The notes under the pieces were generated by a model that saw nothing but the letters and a program-made list of their open reading frames with translations, ran no database searches and was not told the origin of the DNA. A program made the position numbers and the translations under genes. Positions 1-6,879 of a stretch of DNA of 14,875 nucleotides are shown one piece after another (the first letter of the stretch is position 1; every line of letters begins with the position of its first letter). The stretch comes from Pseudomonadota bacterium (GTDB lineage: Bacteria; Pseudomonadota; Gammaproteobacteria; Burkholderiales; Thiobacillaceae): contig JAKACL010000035.1 of assembly GCA_021821425.1 (NCBI GenBank), forward strand, positions 1 through 14,875, in the 5' to 3' direction.

Positions 1-282
1 GGCATTCCGCTGCTGGCCGGGCCGGGCGCGATCACCCATGTCATCGTGGCGGCCGGCGCGGCGCAGGGCGACATGCTGCACCAGGGCCTGCTGCTGATTC
101 CGGTGGCGCTGGTGGCGCTGTCGGTGTGGCTGGCGTTTCGCGCCGCACCGATGATCGCGCGGCGGCTTGGAAAAACGGGCATCCACGTCGTCACGCGCCT
201 GATGGGCCTGATCATTGCGGCGATTTCGGTCGAGATGATCGCAACCGGCCTGGGCGAACTGTTCCCCGGTTTGCTGGCCTGA
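1..282 (+). CDS. MarC-family integral membrane protein, C-terminal part (5' end outside the window)
   Basis: The reading frame is open from the first base and stops with TGA at 280-282, leaving about 93 C-terminal residues of a family usually near 200-220. It opens with a PLLAGPGAIT stretch, a recognisable MarC (NAAT transporter family) motif. Three hydrophobic segments follow: roughly residues 2-20, 28-52 (VALVALSVWLAF core) and 65-88 (MGLIIAAISVEMIATGL), which matches the C-terminal half of a six-helix MarC protein. The substrate of most MarC proteins is unknown, and the historic link to multiple antibiotic resistance has been withdrawn for E. coli MarC, so no transport role is assigned. 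It runs in the same direction as the pentose-phosphate genes, but a 129-base gap follows, so it is probably a separate unit. No clear terminator was seen in that gap. Confidence 0.85.
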   Translation, partial: GIPLLAGPGAITHVIVAAGAAQGDMLHQGLLLIPVALVALSVWLAFRAAPMIARRLGKTGIHVVTRLMGLIIAAISVEMIATGLGELFPGLLA

Positions 283-411
283 TAAACGTGCAGGGCGCAC
301 CGATAGGGCGCGCGCTTTGCACCACGCATCCTTCATTTTCACGTTCTATCATGGGTTCATTGCCGGCACGATTGCTGCGTCGGTCATCCCTACACCATCA
401 AGGAGTCGAAC

Positions 412-1320
412 ATGGAATTTGGCATTGTCGGACTGGGTCGCATGGGCGGCAACATGGCGCGGCGCCTGGCACGCAAGGGCGCGCAGATTGCGCTGTTCAA
501 CCGCAGTTTCGATGTGACGCAGGAACTGGCCGAAGAAACGGGCCATCTTGCCTGCGCCAGCCTGCAGGCGCTGGTCGATGCGCTCGCCGCGCCGCGCATC
601 CTGTGGTTGATGCTGCCTGCCGGCGACGCAACCGAGGCCACGCTGCAAGCCTTGCGGCCGATGCTGGCGCCGGGCGATCTGGTGGTGGATGGCGGCAACT
701 CGTTTTACAAGGACGTGCAGCGTCGCACCGCCTGGCTGGCCGAGCGCCAGATCGAATTTTCCGACGTCGGTGTGTCCGGGGGCGTGTGGGGGCTGGAAAA
801 CGGTTACTGCCTGATGTTCGGCGCGAGCGAGGAAGCCGCGACCCGACTCAAGCCCTACATGGAAAAGCTCGCCCCTGCGGAAGACCGCGGCTGGCTGCAC
901 TGTGGGATGGTCGGTTCCGGACATTTTGTCAAGATGGTCCACAACGGAATCGAATACGGCATGATGCAGGCGCTGGCCGAAGGCTTCGCGTTGATGAAAA
1001 ACAAGCCCGGGTTCGAGCTGGACGTCAGCGCCATTGCCGAACTGTGGCGCCACAGTAGCGTGGTGCAGTCGTGGCTGCTGGACTTGTCGGCGGATTTCCT
1101 GAAGCAGGACCAGACGCTCGAGACGATCCAGCCCTTTGTCGGCGACTCCGGCGAGGGCCGCTGGACCGCACTGGAGGCAATCGAACAGGGCATCCCTGCG
1201 CCGGTCATGACACTGGCGCTGATGATGCGTTTTGCCAGCCAGGGCAAGGGCGATTACGCGAACAAGATGCTGGCGAAAATGCGCCAGGGCTTTGGCGGCC
1301 ATGCCGTCAAGGAGGCCTGA
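412..1320 (+). CDS. gnd: 6-phosphogluconate dehydrogenase (decarboxylating), short form
   Basis: This cytoplasmic enzyme oxidises and decarboxylates 6-phosphogluconate to ribulose 5-phosphate in the oxidative pentose-phosphate pathway. The 302 residues begin with a Rossmann nucleotide loop (GLGRMGGN, residues 7-14), then DGGNSFYKD (93-101) and the substrate signature DVGVSGGVWGLENGY (118-132). The catalytic segment is GHFVKMVHNGIEYG (170-183), where K174, H177, N178 and E181 align with the known lysine/His-Asn/glutamate set. The length matches the roughly 300-residue short class, which lacks the long C-terminal domain of the 470-residue enzyme, so it is not truncated. Residues 30-32 read Asn-Arg-Ser, like the Asn-Arg-Thr that binds the NADP 2'-phosphate in long enzymes; cofactor choice is therefore open. 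AAGGAG at 400-405 fixes the start. The preceding gap (283-411) shows no convincing promoter. zwf follows one base after the stop. Confidence 0.95.
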   Translation: MEFGIVGLGRMGGNMARRLARKGAQIALFNRSFDVTQELAEETGHLACASLQALVDALAAPRILWLMLPAGDATEATLQALRPMLAPGDLVVDGGNSFYKDVQRRTAWLAERQIEFSDVGVSGGVWGLENGYCLMFGASEEAATRLKPYMEKLAPAEDRGWLHCGMVGSGHFVKMVHNGIEYGMMQALAEGFALMKNKPGFELDVSAIAELWRHSSVVQSWLLDLSADFLKQDQTLETIQPFVGDSGEGRWTALEAIEQGIPAPVMTLALMMRFASQGKGDYANKMLAKMRQGFGGHAVKEA

Positions 1321-1321
1321 G

Positions 1322-2812
1322 ATGAACCTGGGCAAAAATGCGGCCACCGACAATCTCCCGTGCTCGTTCGTGATTTTCGGTGCCACGGGCAACCTCGCGT
1401 CCAACAAGCTGCTGCCCGCGCTGTATCACCTGGAAGCGGCCTCGCGTCTGGCCGAATCGTTGACGATCATCGCGTTTTCGCGGCGCGACTGGACGACGGA
1501 AGCCTGGCGCGAGCACATGCGCGAAGTCCTGAAGGACAAGATCAAGGGCTCGCTCGACACGCCGGTGTTCGACCGCTTCATCGCGCGCTTCAGCTATTTC
1601 AAGGGCGATCTCAACGTCCCGGCCTCCTACCAGGCGCTGGCCGAACGGCTGCCGCCCGAGTCGGCGTGTTCGAGCGCGGTGTTTTATCTCGCCATCAAAC
1701 CGGCCGAATTCGGCGCGGTGATCCAGAACCTCGAAGCCGCCGGGCTCAACAAGCCGCGCGGCCTGAATCGCGTGGTGATCGAAAAGCCTTTCGGCGAGGA
1801 TCTCGAGTCGGCGCAGATGCTCAATCGCCTGCTGCACCAGCATTTCGACGAAGAACAGGTCTACCGCATCGATCACTTTCTCGGCAAGGAAACGGTGCAG
1901 AACCTGCTCGTCTTCCGCTTCGCCAACACGCTGATCGAGCCCTTGTGGAACCGCAATTTCATCGATCACGTGCAGATCACCGTGGCCGAATCGATCGGCA
2001 TCGAGAACCGTGCCGATTACTACGACCGCGCCGGCGCGCTGCGCGACATGCTGCAGAATCACCTGATGCAATTGCTCACCGTCGTCGCGATGGAACCGCC
2101 CGCCGCGCTCGAAGCCGACGCGCTGCAGGACGAGAAAGTGAAAGTGCTGCGCTCGATCCGGCCGATCGCCAAGCGTTCGGTGCATGCGCATGCGCTGCGC
2201 GCGCAATACGCCCGCGGCAAGATCGACGGCAAGCCCGTGGTGGGCTACCAGCAGGAAGAAAACGTCGAGCCGAATTCCATCACCGAAACCTTCGTCGCCG
2301 CCAAGTTCTACATCGACAACTGGCGCTGGCGCGGGGTGCCGTTCTATCTTCGTACCGGCAAGCGCATGCCGCACCAGACCTCGATGATCGCGATCCGCTT
2401 CCGCCATCCGCCGCAGCAGCTGTTCCGTGAAACCCCGCTCGAGTCGATCGATCCCAACTGGATACTGCTGTCGATTCAGCCCGACGAATCGATGCGCATG
2501 GAAATCCACGTCAAGCAGCCCGGACTCGACATGGACACGCGGCTGATGCAGATGAACGCGAGCTTCCTGAAGACCGACGAGCAGACGCTCGACGCTTACG
2601 AGACGCTGCTGCTCGACGTCATCGAAGGCGACCGCTCGCTGTTCCTGCGCTTCGACGAAATCGAATGGGCGTGGCGGGTGGTCGATCCCATCCTCAAGCA
2701 CTGGGCGGTCGAGCGCGAATACATCCCGACCTATCCCGCCGGCACCTGGGGCTCGGCGGATGCCAATCGCCTGTTCGACAGCGACGACCAGATCTGGCGC
2801 AACGAACTGTGA
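1322..2812 (+). CDS. zwf: Glucose-6-phosphate 1-dehydrogenase
   Basis: This enzyme oxidises glucose 6-phosphate to 6-phosphogluconolactone, the first step of the oxidative pentose-phosphate pathway. The 496 residues match the usual bacterial length of about 490. Visible motifs are a dinucleotide loop GATGNLASNK (20-29), EKPFGED (154-160), the active-site signature RIDHFLGKE (182-190; most family members have Tyr where this has Phe) and DMLQNHLMQ (242-250), in which H247 corresponds to the general-base histidine. The frame is open further upstream, but the ATG at 1322 is chosen because AAGGAGG lies at 1309-1315 inside the end of gnd and the family N-terminus begins just before the nucleotide loop. 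The gap to gnd is a single base, which implies translational coupling. The stop overlaps the start of pgl. Confidence 0.97.
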   Translation: MNLGKNAATDNLPCSFVIFGATGNLASNKLLPALYHLEAASRLAESLTIIAFSRRDWTTEAWREHMREVLKDKIKGSLDTPVFDRFIARFSYFKGDLNVPASYQALAERLPPESACSSAVFYLAIKPAEFGAVIQNLEAAGLNKPRGLNRVVIEKPFGEDLESAQMLNRLLHQHFDEEQVYRIDHFLGKETVQNLLVFRFANTLIEPLWNRNFIDHVQITVAESIGIENRADYYDRAGALRDMLQNHLMQLLTVVAMEPPAALEADALQDEKVKVLRSIRPIAKRSVHAHALRAQYARGKIDGKPVVGYQQEENVEPNSITETFVAAKFYIDNWRWRGVPFYLRTGKRMPHQTSMIAIRFRHPPQQLFRETPLESIDPNWILLSIQPDESMRMEIHVKQPGLDMDTRLMQMNASFLKTDEQTLDAYETLLLDVIEGDRSLFLRFDEIEWAWRVVDPILKHWAVEREYIPTYPAGTWGSADANRLFDSDDQIWRNEL

Positions 2813-3501
2813 CGCGGGTGCAGACGCGGATATTCATGGACAGCGACGCGCTGGTGCGGGCACTCGCCGACGCGCTGTGCGCCGAAGCCGCTGCCGCCAT
2901 CGCGGCGCGCGGTGCGTTTCATATCGTGCTGGCGGGCGGCAGCACGCCGCGTGCGCTGTACGCCGAACTCGCGCGCCGCGGCGTCGGCGATGCCGCCTGG
3001 CACGTGTGGTACGGCGACGAACGCTGCCTGCCTGGCGACCACCCCGAGCGCAACAGCGCCATGGCCGAAGCCGCCTGGCTCAAAGCGTCGGCCATTCCCG
3101 AAACGCAACGCTGGCCGATGCCGGCCGAGTTCGGCGCGGCTGAAGCCGCTGCGGTCTATGCGGACTGGCTTGAGCGCGTCGCTGATTTTGATGTCGTGCT
3201 GCTCGGAATGGGCGAGGACGGCCACACTGCGAGTCTGTTTCCAGGACACGACTGGGGCACGCAGCAAGACAGCCCGGATGTGCTGGCTGTATTCGACGCG
3301 CCCAAGCCGCCGCCCGAGCGCGTGAGCCTGTCGGCCGCACGCCTGAAACGCAGCGCCAGGATCTGGTTTGTGATCACCGGCGCGGGCAAGCACGCAGCGC
3401 TGCTGCGCTGGCAGTTGGGGGAACGGCTGCCGGTGAGTGCGGTGCACGGGAAAACGGAAACCGTCGCCTGGCTCGATCTCGCCGCGTGGCGCGGCGCCTG
3501 A
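2809..3501 (+). CDS. pgl: 6-phosphogluconolactonase
   Basis: This enzyme hydrolyses 6-phosphogluconolactone to 6-phosphogluconate, completing the pathway between zwf and gnd. The 230 residues show the family motifs in order: LAGGSTPRALY (41-51), WYGDERCLPGDHPERNSAM (67-85) and LLGMGEDGHTASLFPG (131-146). The length fits the SolI/DevB-type lactonase. The start is uncertain. A GTG at 2809 overlaps the zwf TGA in the arrangement GTGA and keeps the N-terminal strand; another GTG is at 2818 and the first ATG is at 2836. The ATG would cut into the region aligned with family N-termini, so 2809 is preferred, although no strong Shine-Dalgarno sequence precedes it. Its TGA directly abuts the stop codon of the convergent GTPase gene with no base between. 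Confidence 0.93.
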   Translation: MTRVQTRIFMDSDALVRALADALCAEAAAAIAARGAFHIVLAGGSTPRALYAELARRGVGDAAWHVWYGDERCLPGDHPERNSAMAEAAWLKASAIPETQRWPMPAEFGAAEAAAVYADWLERVADFDVVLLGMGEDGHTASLFPGHDWGTQQDSPDVLAVFDAPKPPPERVSLSAARLKRSARIWFVITGAGKHAALLRWQLGERLPVSAVHGKTETVAWLDLAAWRGA

Positions 3502-4416
3502 TCATTCGGCCGCGTCGAGTTTGGCCTTTTCGGTTGGCCTGGATTTTTCTGCTGCAGCCGCCAGCATCGCCTGGCGCGACGCCGGGGTTTCCAGGCTGAT
3601 GCGGCCGAGCGTGCCGCTGCGGTAATCGGTCAGCAGAATCATCGCGGCTTTTTCCAGATCGAGTTCGCCGCCGCGGCCCTTCAGAATGCAGCCGCGTTTT
3701 TTCGCCACCGCTTCCAGCACCCCGGTGGCGTCCAGCCCTTCCAGCGAAAACCCGTAGCGCGCCTGCAGCAGCGCCGGGTAGCGTTCGAGCAGGATGCCCG
3801 CCAGAAACACCGCCACTTCCTCGTCGATCACCGCGTTGCGGCCGATCGCGTGGCTTGCCGCCAGCATGAAGCCGTCGGCGTCGTGCTCGATCTTCGGCCA
3901 CGTCATCCCCGGCGTGTCGACCAGGATCAGCCGCGGCGACAGGTTGATGCGCTGCTGCGACTTGGTCACTGCCGGCTCGTCGCCCACCGCAGCGACACGG
4001 CGCTTGACCCAGGTGTTCATCAGCGTCGACTTGCCGACGTTGGGGATGCCCATGATCATCAGCCGCAGCGGCTTGAAGGTGTCGTCGCGGTGCGGCGCCA
4101 GCTTCTGCGCCAGCGCCGGCAGCTTCGCCACGTCGCTCGCTTTCTTGGCGGAAATCGCCACCGCCAGCACACCGGGTTGCTTGTTGAAGTAGTCGATCCA
4201 GGCACGTGTGGCTTCGGGGTCGGCAAGGTCGGCCTTGTTCAGGAGCTTGAGGCAGGCGCGCTGCCGATGCGTGCGCAACTCGTGGATCATCGGGTTGCTG
4301 CCGGCTTCCGGCAGACGCGCGTCGAGCACCTCGACCACCACGTCGATCTGCGCCATCGTCTCCGCGGCCTTCTTGCGCGCGGTGGTCATGTGACCGGGGA
4401 ACCACTGGATCGCCAT
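3502..4416 (-). CDS. rbgA: Ribosome biogenesis GTPase RbgA/YlqF family
   Basis: This is a circularly permuted GTPase of the family that acts in late assembly of the 50S ribosomal subunit. In its 304 residues the G motifs come in permuted order: G4 NKAD (60-63), G5-like SAKK (89-92), G1 GIPNVGKS (123-130), a G2 threonine near 151 and G3 DTPG (167-170). The start MAIQWFPGHM matches the conserved YlqF N-terminus, including WFPGHM, and sets the start at 4416 despite a weak ribosome-binding site. A C-terminal domain of about 110 residues follows the GTPase core, as in RbgA. It lies 29 bases downstream of the lyase gene on the same strand, with a hairpin in between, so they may be co-transcribed. 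Its role in proteobacteria is less well studied than in Bacillus. Confidence 0.92.
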   Translation of the reverse strand: MAIQWFPGHMTTARKKAAETMAQIDVVVEVLDARLPEAGSNPMIHELRTHRQRACLKLLNKADLADPEATRAWIDYFNKQPGVLAVAISAKKASDVAKLPALAQKLAPHRDDTFKPLRLMIMGIPNVGKSTLMNTWVKRRVAAVGDEPAVTKSQQRINLSPRLILVDTPGMTWPKIEHDADGFMLAASHAIGRNAVIDEEVAVFLAGILLERYPALLQARYGFSLEGLDATGVLEAVAKKRGCILKGRGGELDLEKAAMILLTDYRSGTLGRISLETPASRQAMLAAAAEKSRPTEKAKLDAAE

Positions 4417-4436
4417 GTGGTGGGTGTCTCGTCAAT

Positions 4437-4456
4437 GCGGCGGCGTCAGCCGCCGC
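4437..4456 (-). other. Perfect GC stem-loop with the lyase stop codon in its loop
   Basis: GCGGCGGC (4437-4444) and GCCGCCGC (4449-4456) are perfect inverted repeats around a 4-base loop. In the minus-strand RNA the loop reads UGAC and contains the UGA stop of the upstream lyase gene. The downstream stem base lies 20 bases before the RbgA start. No U-run follows, so this is not a standard terminator; it could modulate RNA stability or coupling. The structure is seen in sequence, but its function is inferred. Confidence 0.5.
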
Positions 4457-5846
4457 CACCGCCGCTGCCGACGCCGTGCGCAGCGGCAAGCACCAGCGCG
4501 TCGAAGTCGGCCGCGCTCATCAGGCCTTTTTCGGCGACGAGGTCGCGCACCGGGCGGCCGGACTTCTCCGATTCCTTGGCGACTTCGGCGGCCTGGTTGT
4601 AGCCGATCTGCGTGTTCAGCAGCGTGGCGAGCGCGACGCTCTGGTGGATGAAAAACGCGCAGCGTTCCCGATTGACGACGATGCCCTTGAGGTTCTTTTC
4701 GGTGGCGGCATTCATCGCGTTGGTCAGCCAGTCCATCGCGTCGAACAGCGCCGAGCCCAGCGCCGGCATCATCACGTTGAGTTCCATCTGCCCGGCCTGC
4801 ACCATGTAGCTGACCGCAGCGTCCTGCCCCAGCACCTGGAAGCACACCTGGTTCAGCATCTCGAACATCACCGGGTTGACCTTGCCAGGCATGATGGATG
4901 ACCCCGGCTGCACCGGCGGCAGCTGGATTTCGCCGAGGCCGGTACGGGGCCCGCTGGCGAGCAGGCGCAGGTCGTTGGAAATGCGGGTGAGTTCGAGCGC
5001 GAGGTTGCGGATCTCGCCCGACAGCCGTGCGAAGTCGTTCATCGACTGCATCTGCGCGACCAGCTGGCCGACGCGGATCGGCTCGCCGGTCAGCTTCGCC
5101 AGTTCGGCGGCCGCGCGCGCCGGGTAATCGGGCGAGGTGTTGAGTCCGGTGCCGGCGGCCGAGCCACCCAGGCCGATCTCGCACAGCGCCGGACGCACCG
5201 CGTCGAGGCTGGCGGCGCAACGCGTCAAGGTCCACGCATAGCCGGCGAACTCCTGGCCCAGCGTGGTCGGCACGGCGTCCTGCAGATGGGTGCGGCCGGA
5301 TTTCACCGTGTCCTTTTCGCGTTCGGCCAGCCGCGTGAATTCCGCCGCCATCGCATGCACGGCGGCCGTCAGGCGCGGCAGCTTGGCAAGCACAGCCAGC
5401 CGGATCGCGGTGGGGATGGTGTCGTTGGTCGACTGCCCCATGTTGACGTCGTCGTTGGGATTAACCGGCTTGTATGTGCCCTTTTCGCCGCCCAGCGCAA
5501 CGTTGGCCAGATTGGCGATGACCTCGTTGCTGTTCATGTTGTGGCTGGTGCCGGCGCCGGCCTGGAAGCGGTCGACCACGAACTGGTCGTTGTATTCGCC
5601 GCCGAGGATTTTTTCGCAGGCGGCGGCGATGGCGTCGCGTTTTTCTTCAGTCAGCCAGCCCGGCTGGCAGTTGGCGCGCGCGGCGGCGAGCTTGATGCGC
5701 ACGTGCGCTAGTACGAAATCCTTATCCGGACCGCGCCCCGAAATGGGAAAATTGGCCACGGCGCGCGCCGTCTGCGCGCCATACCACGCCGTTGCGGGAA
5801 CCTGGACCTCGCCGAGCGAGTCTTTCTCAGTGCGGAATGCTTTCAT
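4446..5846 (-). CDS. Fumarase/aspartase superfamily lyase (class II fumarate hydratase or aspartate ammonia-lyase)
   Basis: Members catalyse reversible addition of water (FumC) or ammonia (AspA) to fumarate in the cytoplasm. The 466 residues fit either. The superfamily signature GSSIMPGKVNP is at 315-325, with the catalytic serine in the GSS loop. STND (139-142) and GRTHLQDA (184-191, catalytic H187) are also present. Subtype is ambiguous. ENFPISG-like NFPISG (32-37), GAGTS (97-101) and the stretch after the signature (NPVMFEMLNQVCFQV) resemble aspartases, while LNTQIGYNQAAEVAK nearer the end resembles fumarases. The protein ends in an unusual glycine-rich tail (GSGGGGG) encoded by a GCC-repeat-like tract. 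The ATG at 5846 lies 19 bases from the divergent thioredoxin start, leaving no room for a separate promoter region. Family membership is certain; the reaction is not. Confidence 0.9.
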   Translation of the reverse strand: MKAFRTEKDSLGEVQVPATAWYGAQTARAVANFPISGRGPDKDFVLAHVRIKLAAARANCQPGWLTEEKRDAIAAACEKILGGEYNDQFVVDRFQAGAGTSHNMNSNEVIANLANVALGGEKGTYKPVNPNDDVNMGQSTNDTIPTAIRLAVLAKLPRLTAAVHAMAAEFTRLAEREKDTVKSGRTHLQDAVPTTLGQEFAGYAWTLTRCAASLDAVRPALCEIGLGGSAAGTGLNTSPDYPARAAAELAKLTGEPIRVGQLVAQMQSMNDFARLSGEIRNLALELTRISNDLRLLASGPRTGLGEIQLPPVQPGSSIMPGKVNPVMFEMLNQVCFQVLGQDAAVSYMVQAGQMELNVMMPALGSALFDAMDWLTNAMNAATEKNLKGIVVNRERCAFFIHQSVALATLLNTQIGYNQAAEVAKESEKSGRPVRDLVAEKGLMSAADFDALVLAAAHGVGSGGGGG

Positions 5847-5865
5847 GATGGAAAAACCGATGCAG

Positions 5866-6351
5866 ATGAAACAAGGTAGGCAAGTTTATCCGATGTGGCT
5901 GGCCGGACTGCTGTTGGCTGTGACGGTCACGTGGGCGCAGGCGGCCGATTTCAGGGTGACCGACACCAAGGGCAAGGTTCACACGCTGTCCGGCTACAAG
6001 GGCAAGTGGGTGCTGGTGAACTACTGGGCCACATGGTGCCCGCCCTGCCTGGAGGAAATTCCCGACCTGATCGCATTGCACGAAGACAAGAAAAACAATC
6101 TTGTGGTCATCGGCGTGGCGATGGATTATCGCGACCCCAAGCAGGTGATCGATTTTGCCGAAGGGCTGTTTGTCGATTATCCGATCGTGCTGGGCAATCC
6201 CAGGGTGGTGAGCCAGATCGGCCCGATCCAGGGTCTGCCGACCACCTATTTATATAACCCGGAGGGTAAAATGGTTGCCCAGCAGGTGGGGGCGATCACG
6301 CGGGCTGCGGTGGAAAGCTATATCGCCAAGGCACCCCGCCCGAAGAAGTAA
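5866..6351 (+). CDS. Periplasmic TlpA/ResA-type thioredoxin-fold protein
   Basis: This is a predicted exported thiol-disulfide oxidoreductase of 161 residues. A signal peptide is visible: basic n-region (K2, R5), hydrophobic core WLAGLLLAVTVTW and a probable cut after A26 (AQA|AD). The redox motif WATWCPPCLEEIP has cysteines at 58 and 61, and the cis-proline loop GLPTTYLY has P125. WCPPC is typical of TlpA, ResA and CcmG-like reductases, which reduce specific partners such as apocytochrome c or copper-delivery proteins. In-frame ATGs also occur at 5845, 5848, 5860 and 5893. The 5866 start is preferred because it gives the signal peptide its positive charges, whereas 5893 would remove them. 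It is the first gene of a four-gene exported-protein operon, and the next gene begins 21 bases downstream. Confidence 0.88.
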   Translation: MKQGRQVYPMWLAGLLLAVTVTWAQAADFRVTDTKGKVHTLSGYKGKWVLVNYWATWCPPCLEEIPDLIALHEDKKNNLVVIGVAMDYRDPKQVIDFAEGLFVDYPIVLGNPRVVSQIGPIQGLPTTYLYNPEGKMVAQQVGAITRAAVESYIAKAPRPKK

Positions 6352-6372
6352 TCTGCGTCCCGAGGAGAATCC

Positions 6373-6879
6373 ATGCGCCCGCTGTTGATCGCACTGTTCC
6401 TGCTGCTGTCTGCGCCCGCCTGGGCGGAAACGCGCGACCCGATGACCCATTTCTTCCAGCCCAAGTTTGGCGATCTGCAGGCCGATTTGCAGGAGGCGAA
6501 GAAACAGGGCAAGAAAGGCATTTTCCTGTTCTTCGAAATGGACGAATGTCCCTGGTGCGAGCGCATGAAAACCACCATCCTCAACCAGTCCGAGGTGCAG
6601 GACGATTTCCGTGCGAAGTTCCTGCTGTACCCGATCGATGTCAACGGCGACACCGAACTCACCGACTTTCAGGGCAAGGTCACCACCGAAAAGGCGTTTG
6701 CCTTTGGCCATCGCGTGCGCGCGACGCCGGTGATGATGTTCTTCGATCTCGACGGCAAGGTGATGGCCCGACATACCGGGCCGGTCAAGGACAAGGCCGA
6801 GTTCCTGTTGCTGGGCCGCTATGTCAGCGAAGGCGCTTACGCCACCCAGCCCTTCATCAAATACAAGCAAGGTAAATGA
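6373..6879 (+). CDS. SoxW-type periplasmic thioredoxin-fold protein
   Basis: This is a predicted secreted thioredoxin-fold protein of 168 residues. A signal peptide occupies residues 1-18 (LLIALFLLLSAPAWA|ET). The segment FEMDECPWCERMK carries the CPWC redox pair at C59 and C62, and RATPVMMF contains the cis-proline P119. This pattern, with TDFQGK near residue 97 and a GHRVRATP run, resembles the SoxW-like thioredoxins seen with sulfur-oxidation genes and in many betaproteobacteria; no other sox gene is in this window. GAGGAG at 6362-6367 supports the start. Its stop overlaps the start of the TolC-like gene (ATGA), so translation is probably coupled. A partner role with the upstream WCPPC protein, as a redox relay, is inference. 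Confidence 0.9.
   Translation: MRPLLIALFLLLSAPAWAETRDPMTHFFQPKFGDLQADLQEAKKQGKKGIFLFFEMDECPWCERMKTTILNQSEVQDDFRAKFLLYPIDVNGDTELTDFQGKVTTEKAFAFGHRVRATPVMMFFDLDGKVMARHTGPVKDKAEFLLLGRYVSEGAYATQPFIKYKQGK

Noticed and set aside
283..411. Promoter for the pentose-phosphate operon (TTGCAC at 317, TATCAT at 347)
   Set aside because: The spacing of 24 bases is too long for a sigma-70 promoter and no other pairing fits.
349..1407. Minus-strand open frame opposite gnd
   Set aside because: It is an antisense shadow, with no motif and no ribosome-binding site; gnd itself is unambiguous.
1307..2701. Long open frame on the minus strand opposite zwf (464 codons)
   Set aside because: It mirrors zwf codons in a GC-rich genome, has repetitive Arg/His/Leu/Val-rich composition and no recognisable motif or ribosome-binding site.
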